From Actinomycetota bacterium (GTDB taxonomy: Bacteria > Actinomycetota > Acidimicrobiia > Acidimicrobiales > Ilumatobacteraceae), in assembly GCA_016871355.1 (NCBI GenBank), contig VFZC01000024.1:1-37403 (forward strand): a stretch of 37,403 bases of DNA, written 5' to 3'. Position 1 is the stretch's first letter; every line of letters starts with the position of its first letter. The position numbers and the translations under genes were made by a program. Shown one piece after another: positions 31,721 to 37,403 of this stretch. Under the pieces are notes generated by a model. The model saw nothing but the letters and a program-made list of their open reading frames with translations. It was not told the origin of the DNA and did not search any database.

Positions 31721-32757
31721 GACAGTCTCCTCACTGATTCGAGCGCGCGTTCGGCGAGCCCTTCGGGGCCGAGTTTCAACGCGGCCAGATCGACACCTTC
31801 TTGCTTGCCCATCGCACCGTGAAGGTAGCGCGCGTACACACCCTCGCTGATCACAGCGAGTCGCCAGCACGAGAACGCGACGTAGTAGTCGATGCCACTC
31901 ACGTCGCGACCGGTGCGCGTTGCATAGCGATCGACGAGCGACCGATACGCGGGGAATCCGCCAGCGGGGGTCGGATCGTTGGCGCGGAACTGCGGATTGG
32001 ACGCATCGGCCCAATACACGCCGAGATATCCGAGATCGGCCAGCGGATCGCCGAGCGTGCACAACTCCCAATCGAGAACACCCGCGATGCGCCCGGTCGT
32101 CACATCGGTGAGACAGTTACCGAAGCGGTAGTCGCCGTGCGCGATCACGGTGCCCTGTTGTGTTGGCACACGCTCGCTGAGTCGACGCGCCACTTCGTCG
32201 ATGGCCGCCAACTCACGCGTCTTCGAGTTCTCCCACTGGCTCTTCCAACGCTTCAGCTGCCGTTCGATGTAGCCGTCGCGACGAGCGAGATCGCCCAGAC
32301 CCACGGCATCAACGTCGACCGCGTGCAGATCGGCCATCACGTCAATGAGGTGATGCGACGCGGTCTCGCGCAACGACGGATCGAGAAGAGCAGCCTTGTC
32401 GGCACTGTCGAGAACCACGCCGTCGACGAAGCCCATCACGTAGAACGGTGCACCATTCACAGCCTCGACGGTGCACACACCGAGGGCGGGCGGAACCGGC
32501 ACGTTGGTTCGGCCCACGGCGGCGATGATCTTGTACTCGCGCGCCATGTCGTGCGCGGTGGCCAGAACGTGACCGAGCGGTGGACGGCGCAGCACGTAGT
32601 GCGTGCTGCCCGCGTCGGTGACACGGAACGTGAGATTGGATCGGCCGCCGGCGATGAGATCGAACACGAACGGCGCGCGCGCACCGTCGATGTTCTCGAC
32701 CAGCCACGCGCTCACCTTGTCGACATCGATCCCCTGCACCGCAACCCCCAACGTCAC
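31717..32757 (-). CDS. Aminoglycoside-phosphotransferase-like kinase (ACAD10/11 type)
   Basis: A 346-residue APH-fold protein. It has a nucleotide-binding N-lobe (GGRSNLTFRV, then YVLRRPP), catalytic loop HGDYRFGN (~204-211) and metal motif DWEL (~231) followed by GDPLADLGYLG. This pattern is typical of the phosphotransferases related to the kinase domain of ACAD10/11, often linked to 4-hydroxy-acid and fatty-acid breakdown, not antibiotic resistance. The GTG at 32757 is ten bases after the guaA stop; the frame continues upstream only into guaA. It is coupled to the hydrolase gene by an ATGA overlap. Confidence 0.82.
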   Translation of the reverse strand: MTLGVAVQGIDVDKVSAWLVENIDGARAPFVFDLIAGGRSNLTFRVTDAGSTHYVLRRPPLGHVLATAHDMAREYKIIAAVGRTNVPVPPALGVCTVEAVNGAPFYVMGFVDGVVLDSADKAALLDPSLRETASHHLIDVMADLHAVDVDAVGLGDLARRDGYIERQLKRWKSQWENSKTRELAAIDEVARRLSERVPTQQGTVIAHGDYRFGNCLTDVTTGRIAGVLDWELCTLGDPLADLGYLGVYWADASNPQFRANDPTPAGGFPAYRSLVDRYATRTGRDVSGIDYYVAFSCWRLAVISEGVYARYLHGAMGKQEGVDLAALKLGPEGLAERALESVRRLS

Positions 32758-32767
32758 CGTAGTGGCG

Positions 32768-34309
32768 TCATTCCCATTCGATCGTGCCTGGCGGCTTCGA
32801 CGTGATGTCGTACGCCACCCGATTGACACCCTTCACCTCGTTGATGATGCGACTGGCCATGCGCTCGAGAAGGTCGTACGGCAGCCGGGCCCAATCGGCG
32901 GTCATGGCGTCGTCGCTGGTGACCGCGCGGATGATGATGGGGTGCGCGTACGTGCGCTCGTCGCCCATCACACCCACCGAGCGGATGTCGGGCAACACCG
33001 CGAAGGCCTGCCAGATCTCGCGCTCGAGTCCGGCCTGCTTGATTTCGTCACGCACGATCGCGTCCGCTTCCTGCAGGATGGCCACCTTGTCGGGCGTGAC
33101 CTCGCCGATGATGCGCACGCCCAAGCCGGGGCCGGGGAACGGCTGCCGCCACACGATCTCGTCGGGCAGACCCAACTCGTGACCGAGCTTGCGCACTTCG
33201 TCCTTGAACAACGAACGAAGCGGTTCGACGAGTTTCAGCGTCATGTCATCGGGCAAGCCGCCGACGTTGTGATGGCTCTTGATCACGGCCGCAGTGCCAT
33301 CGGCGCCGCCACTCTCGATCACGTCGGGATACAGCGTGCCCTGCACCAAGAACTCGGCGTCGGTCACGCCACCGGTGTGCTTTTCGAAGATGCGCACGAA
33401 CAATTCGCCGATGATCTTGCGCTTGGTCTCGGGTTCGGTCACGCCCGCGAGTCGCTCGAAGTACTGCGGGCCGGCATCGACGTGGATCAACTCGATCCCC
33501 ATGTTGCGCCGGAACGTCTCGACCACCTGTTCGCTTTCGCCCTTGCGCATCAGACCGGTATCGACGTACACACACGTGAGCTGCGATCCGATCGCGCGAT
33601 GAACGAGCGCGGCGGCGACCGACGAATCGACACCACCCGACAGTCCGCAGATCACGCGCTTGTCTCCTACTTGCGCACGCACGGCCGCTACTTGTTCGTC
33701 GATGATCGACCCCATCGTCCAAGCGGCTTCGCAACCGGCGAGTTCGTGCAGGAATCGCTTCATCACGTCGGCGCCGTAGGGCGAGTGCACCACTTCGGGG
33801 TGATACTGAGCGCCCCAGATACGACGCGCGTCGTTCTCGAGCACCGCGACCGGCGCCTCGGGAGTGGACGCGACCCCGGTGAATCCGTTGGGCACACGCG
33901 TAATGGCGTCGAAATGACTCATCCACACGTCTTGTTCGGCCGGCAGACCTTTCAACAACGTCGAGTTCGACGCGGCCGTCAGTCGCGTGCGCCCGTACTC
34001 GCCGCGCGAACCGCGCCCAACTTCACCACCCAACTGTTGAGCGATGAGTTGCGCGCCGTAACAGATGCCGAGAATCGGCACACCCGCTTCGTAGATCGCG
34101 GCGTCGAGACTCGGCGCACCGTCCACGTGAACACTCTTCGGGCCACCCGACAAGATGATGGCGGCGGGCTGGCGCCGAGCGACCTCGGCCGCGGTGATGG
34201 TGTGCGGCACGATCTCGGAATACACGTTGTGCTCACGCACACGTCGGGCGATGAGCTGCGCGTACTGCGCACCGAAATCGACCACGAGCACGGTTTGCCG
34301 GGGGCTCAC
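32768..34309 (-). CDS. guaA: GMP synthase (glutamine-hydrolysing)
   Basis: A 513-residue enzyme that converts XMP to GMP with glutamine and ATP in purine synthesis. The N-terminal class I amidotransferase has the catalytic cysteine in GICYGAQL (~83) and the histidine and glutamate in QYHPEV. The ATP-pyrophosphatase has the P-loop LSGGVDSS (~222), and the dimerisation domain contains [13 protein letters not shown] and ends [12 protein letters not shown] 34309 is chosen because the amidotransferase strand ([11 protein letters not shown]) follows directly; the frame is open to 34378 without homology. Confidence 0.95.
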   Translation of the reverse strand: MSPRQTVLVVDFGAQYAQLIARRVREHNVYSEIVPHTITAAEVARRQPAAIILSGGPKSVHVDGAPSLDAAIYEAGVPILGICYGAQLIAQQLGGEVGRGSRGEYGRTRLTAASNSTLLKGLPAEQDVWMSHFDAITRVPNGFTGVASTPEAPVAVLENDARRIWGAQYHPEVVHSPYGADVMKRFLHELAGCEAAWTMGSIIDEQVAAVRAQVGDKRVICGLSGGVDSSVAAALVHRAIGSQLTCVYVDTGLMRKGESEQVVETFRRNMGIELIHVDAGPQYFERLAGVTEPETKRKIIGELFVRIFEKHTGGVTDAEFLVQGTLYPDVIESGGADGTAAVIKSHHNVGGLPDDMTLKLVEPLRSLFKDEVRKLGHELGLPDEIVWRQPFPGPGLGVRIIGEVTPDKVAILQEADAIVRDEIKQAGLEREIWQAFAVLPDIRSVGVMGDERTYAHPIIIRAVTSDDAMTADWARLPYDLLERMASRIINEVKGVNRVAYDITSKPPGTIEWE

Positions 34310-34387
34310 GGGTCGATCGTAGTGGCCCTTGCCACGCCACATCCGATCCGCTGGGTGCGTGTCGCCCGGGCGTGTCACGATGGGAGG

Positions 34388-34702
34388 GTGACGTGGCTGA
34401 AGCGACTCCTAGTGTGCGCGGTCGTCTCCATCGCACCGCTGGCCGCCGTTGGATCGAACGCCGTTGCCACCACGACGCCGCCCGCTCCCCCGGTCACCAA
34501 CGACTTCATGGATCTCGAGCGCGACGTGAGCGAGTGCATCAGCGCGATGCCGAAGCCCGGATGTGGTCGCGAACCCACTGCATCGGGTGATCGCGGCGGC
34601 GCCATGCAACTCGCGTTGTTCGGCATCATCCTCGTGGCCATGGCCGGAATCGGCACGCGAGTCGCCTTCGCGGTGCGAGCCCGCGACCGTCAGCCTTCGT
34701 GA
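34388..34702 (+). CDS. Small predicted membrane/secreted protein
   Basis: A 104-residue protein not recognised. Residues ~4-25 ([19 protein letters not shown]) look like a signal peptide or membrane segment. A Thr/Pro linker, a short acidic domain with cysteines in [14 protein letters not shown], and a C-terminal membrane segment ([20 protein letters not shown]) with a basic tail follow. That predicts a small extracytoplasmic domain held by the C-terminal helix. The GTG at 34388 is preceded directly by GGGAGG, closer than usual, so the start is uncertain. It is divergent from guaA. Confidence 0.6.
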   Translation: MTWLKRLLVCAVVSIAPLAAVGSNAVATTTPPAPPVTNDFMDLERDVSECISAMPKPGCGREPTASGDRGGAMQLALFGIILVAMAGIGTRVAFAVRARDRQPS

Positions 34703-34711
34703 TTCAGAGGC

Positions 34712-35416
34712 TCAGAAGACTTCGCTGAAGAAGTCGAGCATCGCGCGCCACGAACGATCATCGGTGGGCGCGTCATACTTGATGCCCGGGCGCTCCATCA
34801 GATCGGCATTCTTGTTGGTGAACGAATGCTCAGCACCACCGAACACGTACAACCGCCAATCGCATCCGGCCGCCTTCATCTCGGCCTCAAAGGCATTGCG
34901 TTGTTCGACCGGGATCATCGGGTCGTCGGCTCCGATACATACGAGCACTTTCGCGCTGATCGCTCCGGCTGCCGCTGGCTTCGACGTGCCGAGTCCGGAA
35001 TGGAATCCGACCACCGCGGCGAGATCGACACCATCACGCGCCAACTCGAGCGACATGGTTCCGCCGAAGCAGTAGCCGATCGACGCGACGCGCTTGTGAT
35101 CGACGCGCGGATGAGCGAGCAGTTGCGCGAGTCCGGCCTTGGCTCGCTTGCGCGTTTCGTCGGGCGACTGAATGAGCGCCACCAGTTTGGGCATCATCTC
35201 GTCGAACGGCACCGGCTTACCGCCGCCGTGATAATCGAGTGCGAACGCCACGTGGCCGAGTTCGGCCAGACGATCGGCCCGCATCTTGGCGTGATCGTCG
35301 AGACCCGGACCCTCGTGACACACGAGAACACCCGATGTGGTTCCACTTCCGGATGGCTCGGCCAGATAGCCGATGTACTCGACACCGTCGATCACGTACG
35401 AGACGTCGCGTCCCAT
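34712..35416 (-). CDS. Dienelactone hydrolase family protein (second copy)
   Basis: A 234-residue alpha/beta hydrolase. It has the early motif GVLVCHEGPGLDDHAK, nucleophile elbow GYCFGGTMSLEL with cysteine near 113, acid region CIGADDPMIP, and catalytic histidine in GAEHSFTN. The cysteine elbow is the classic dienelactone hydrolase form. The substrate is unknown. ATG 35416 has GGGGGAGGGG just upstream. A 16-base palindrome centred ~38 bases before the start may control it. Confidence 0.85.
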   Translation of the reverse strand: MGRDVSYVIDGVEYIGYLAEPSGSGTTSGVLVCHEGPGLDDHAKMRADRLAELGHVAFALDYHGGGKPVPFDEMMPKLVALIQSPDETRKRAKAGLAQLLAHPRVDHKRVASIGYCFGGTMSLELARDGVDLAAVVGFHSGLGTSKPAAAGAISAKVLVCIGADDPMIPVEQRNAFEAEMKAAGCDWRLYVFGGAEHSFTNKNADLMERPGIKYDAPTDDRSWRAMLDFFSEVF

Positions 35417-35434
35417 GTCCCCTCCCCCTGTGAT

Positions 35435-35476
35435 GGGCGAAATAACCGGCAAATTTGCCGGGTTTTCGCGCCCAAT
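35435..35476 (-). repeat. Palindromic repeat, copy A (inverted relative to copy B)
   Basis: Contains the perfect 16-base palindrome CCGGCAAATTTGCCGG (35446-35461) with partly complementary flanks GGGCGAAA and TTTTCGCGCCC. On the minus strand, 31 bases (35446-35476) match the copy at 37242-37272 with one mismatch. It lies between the acyl-CoA synthetase stop and the dienelactone hydrolase start. It could be an operator for the hydrolase gene, a terminator for the synthetase gene, or one end of a mobile or recombining unit. Confidence 0.8.
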
Positions 35477-35478
35477 GG

Positions 35479-37200
35479 TTATTCGCCGACGAGTTCCTTG
35501 CGGAGTTCGCGCTTCAAGAACTTGCCGCTCGCGTTACGCGGGATCGGCTCGCTGCGGAACCACAACTTCGACGGGACCTTGTAGCTCGCCAACGACTGCT
35601 TCAAGAACGCGCGCAGTTCGTCTTCGCCCACCGACTTACCGGGTTGCAACACGATGCACGCCGCGACCTCTTCACCCAGACGCTCGTCGGGGATTCCGAA
35701 CACGGCCGCCTCGGCGATCGCGTCGTGACGATAGATCGCGGTCTCGACTTCCGAGCAGTACACGTTCTCGCCACCGCGGATGACCATGTCCTTGGCGCGG
35801 TCGACGATGTAGATGAATCCGTCGGCGTCGATGCGCGCGATGTCACCGGTGTTGAGCCAACCGTCCTTGATGGTCTCGGCCGTGGCCTCGGGGCGATTGA
35901 GATAACCCTTGATCGTGATCGCACCCTTCACGCACAAGATGCCGGTGATGGCCGGATCGCGCGGAAGATCGCGTCCTTCTTCGTCGACGAGCTTCACGTC
36001 GAGAGTGGGCACGGCCGGGCCGCACGACTCGGGCTTGCTCGTGTACCAGAGCGACGTATTGGCGGTGATGATTCCGTGGGTCTCGGTCATGCCGTAGCCC
36101 GTGGTGGGCGTGCCGTGCTCGAGTTCCTTGTCGATCTTCTCGACGAGGTCGGGCTGCACCGCCGCACCACCACCGGAGATGGCGGCCAGCGACGACGTGT
36201 CGCGCGTCTTCCAATCGGGATGCAGCAGGAGTTCGCGACCCATGGTGGGAACGCCCGAGAAGTTGGTGCACTTCTCGCGCTCGATGAGTTCGAGAGCGCG
36301 GCCCGGATCCCACTTATACATGAGAACGAGCGTGCCGCCTACGAGCGTGGCCGGGTGCAGGATGCAGTTGCACGCCGTCACGTGGAAGAGCGGTGTGGGC
36401 GCCATGAACACCGGCGGCAACGCGGGCGGCGCGGGCGGCGCTTCCTTGAGCGCACCAGCCGCCACGGCCTTGGCGATACCGGCGGTGGCCGCACCGGTCA
36501 TGGACGCGATGTTCATGACGTTGATGACCGAACCGCGGTGGTGCAACTGCGCACCCTTCGGGAAACCGGTGGTGCCCGATGTGTAGAAGATGGTGGCGTC
36601 GTCATCGGGGTCGATGTCGGCCGGCGGGAGCGAACCCGGATCGGCGGCGGCCATCACGTCGATCCAACGAGCGCCACCGGCGGGCAACGCGCGATCGGTA
36701 CGCACCGAGATCACATGAGCGGACGGCGCGTTCGGGATCTGCGAGAACCGCTCGAGACGCTCGTCGTCGACGATGAGAATCTTGGGCTTCGAGTCGTTGA
36801 GCGCGTACTCCATTTCGGTGGGGGTCCACCACGCGTTCATGCCCACCACGGCGGCACCGAGCGACACGGTGGCCCAGTAGCCCACGACCCACTCGGGATA
36901 GTTGCGCATGGAGAGGGCGACGCGATCGCCGCGCTGCACTCCCTGGCTCACGAGGTAGTGCGCGAGCTTGCGAACCTGCGCGTGAATCTCGTTGTAGGTG
37001 TACGACTCGTCTTCGTAGACCAAATACTTCTTGTCGCCGTGGGCTGCGGTGAGCTCCCAGATGAAGCGCATGTTGGGCGGAGCGGCGGCGAAGGTCTTGA
37101 CCTCCACTCCACGGACGGTGACGGTCGTGACCTCGAATGGAGATCCGGGACCTTCGATTTCTTTACGGGCGGCGATGTAGTGCTCGATCACGGGGTACAT
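35479..37200 (-). CDS. Acyl-CoA synthetase (AMP-binding, fatty-acid type)
   Basis: A 573-residue adenylate-forming enzyme that activates a carboxylic acid with ATP and CoA. Motifs are the P-loop YTSGTTGFPKG (~208-218), PLFHVTAC, GYGMTETHG, the hinge region LNTGDIARIDADGFIYIVDR, and GGENVYCSEVE. The C-terminal catalytic lysine is in PRNASGKFLKREL. Length and sequence suit a fatty-acid or aromatic-acid CoA ligase of the FadD type; the chain length is not evident. A GGGGAGAGG stretch lies ~14-22 bases upstream of the ATG. Inverted copies of a palindromic repeat flank the gene. Confidence 0.9.
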   Translation of the reverse strand: MYPVIEHYIAARKEIEGPGSPFEVTTVTVRGVEVKTFAAAPPNMRFIWELTAAHGDKKYLVYEDESYTYNEIHAQVRKLAHYLVSQGVQRGDRVALSMRNYPEWVVGYWATVSLGAAVVGMNAWWTPTEMEYALNDSKPKILIVDDERLERFSQIPNAPSAHVISVRTDRALPAGGARWIDVMAAADPGSLPPADIDPDDDATIFYTSGTTGFPKGAQLHHRGSVINVMNIASMTGAATAGIAKAVAAGALKEAPPAPPALPPVFMAPTPLFHVTACNCILHPATLVGGTLVLMYKWDPGRALELIEREKCTNFSGVPTMGRELLLHPDWKTRDTSSLAAISGGGAAVQPDLVEKIDKELEHGTPTTGYGMTETHGIITANTSLWYTSKPESCGPAVPTLDVKLVDEEGRDLPRDPAITGILCVKGAITIKGYLNRPEATAETIKDGWLNTGDIARIDADGFIYIVDRAKDMVIRGGENVYCSEVETAIYRHDAIAEAAVFGIPDERLGEEVAACIVLQPGKSVGEDELRAFLKQSLASYKVPSKLWFRSEPIPRNASGKFLKRELRKELVGE

Positions 37201-37241
37201 CGTGGCCGTTCGACCTCTCCCCTGGCAACGTCTAGACCCCT

Positions 37242-37272
37242 ATTGGGCGCGAAACCCCGGCAAATTTGCCGG
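37242..37272 (+). repeat. Palindromic repeat, copy B
   Basis: A 31-base sequence with the perfect palindrome CCGGCAAATTTGCCGG (37257-37272) preceded by ATTGGGCGCGAAAC. Thirty of 31 bases match copy A (35446-35476) read on the opposite strand. It lies just after the stop of the SGNH-type gene (37274-37276, minus strand), with its palindrome centred ~65 bases upstream of the acyl-CoA synthetase start. Confidence 0.8.
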
Positions 37273-37273
37273 T

Positions 37274-37403
37274 CTAGTTCGCCAAGCCTTCAGCCGGTAC
37301 CGGAATCCGGAGCAGTTGCTCGGCGATGGTCTCGAAAATCAGTTTCGCGCCCCGGCGATACACGTGGACCCCGTCGTATCGGTAGTCGAGATCGATCGCC
37401 TCG
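37274..37403 (-). CDS. C-terminal end of an SGNH/GDSL-type hydrolase (partial)
   Basis: Forty-two C-terminal residues of a gene that continues beyond the window. The sequence reads D-Y-R-Y-D-G-V-H-V-Y-R-R-G-A-K-L-I and ends VPAEGLAN. The DGVH motif followed by a glycine helix is the Asp-His block of SGNH/GDSL esterases and of the C-terminal domain of membrane O-acyltransferases. Which of the two it is cannot be told from this fragment. Stop codon TAG. Confidence 0.65.
   Translation of the reverse strand, partial: EAIDLDYRYDGVHVYRRGAKLIFETIAEQLLRIPVPAEGLAN

Noticed and set aside
31717-32757. Antibiotic-resistance call for the aminoglycoside-phosphotransferase-like gene
   Set aside because: The sequence pattern and the operon with guaA and a hydrolase fit the ACAD10/11-related kinases. 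Nothing points to drug modification.
34310-34387. Short palindromes (for example CGCCCGGGCG) in the gap between guaA and the small membrane protein gene
   Set aside because: They are too short and GC-rich to stand out from background in this genome, and no guanine riboswitch-like pattern was recognised.

Overview
The window looks like a chromosome segment of a high-GC actinobacterium, most likely from the class Acidimicrobiia (Ilumatobacter-like). The grounds are GC-rich, tightly packed genes, frequent GTG starts, stop/start overlaps of the ATGA or GTGA type, and content typical of that class: mycofactocin genes, a P450 with its 3Fe-4S ferredoxin, and acyl-CoA synthetase and phosphotransferase genes. 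This assignment is inference from gene content. No rRNA, tRNA, CRISPR array, phage or insertion sequence was seen, and no stretch longer than about 160 bases lacks a gene.

Layout. (1) 2-4942, plus strand: one translationally coupled operon that starts outside the window. It encodes the ETF alpha C-terminus, a FixC-like flavoprotein, a FixX-like ferredoxin and a short ETF beta, then mftE and mftF of the mycofactocin pathway. (2) 4923-9319: a DUF4395 membrane protein, an alanine-racemase-like protein coupled to a DUF418-type membrane protein, a ROK glucokinase, and two small related lipoproteins in tandem. (3) 9326-13110: a 2OG-Fe(II) oxygenase, two overlapping PLP enzymes of sulfur amino-acid type, and uracil-DNA glycosylase. 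(4) 13103-19826, minus strand: a branched-chain-amino-acid-type ABC transporter condensed into three polypeptides. These are a LivH-LivM fusion, an MFS-LivF-LivG fusion and a membrane-anchored binding protein. (5) 19858-23120: an SRPBCC protein, a sulfatase, N-carbamoylputrescine amidase and a flavodoxin-like protein. (6) 23266-27876: PcrA helicase, a response-regulator fragment fused to an unrelated helical-repeat domain, and a ClC-family transporter. (7) 27830-30879: a methyltransferase / P450 / ferredoxin operon and YaaA. (8) 30977-37403: a guaA / phosphotransferase / dienelactone hydrolase operon, a small membrane protein, a second dienelactone hydrolase, an acyl-CoA synthetase, and the tail of an SGNH-type hydrolase.

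The most unusual items are five. The first is the MFS-LivF-LivG fusion inside a condensed Liv transporter. The second is the ETF/FixCX electron-transfer set built into a mycofactocin operon. The third is the chimeric response regulator. The fourth is a pair of 55-base perfect hairpins (23194-23248 and 30883-30937) whose five arm differences are all matched by changes on the opposite arm. The fifth is a 31-base palindromic repeat in inverted orientation on each side of the acyl-CoA synthetase gene. All function calls come from reading motifs by eye; no database search was run.
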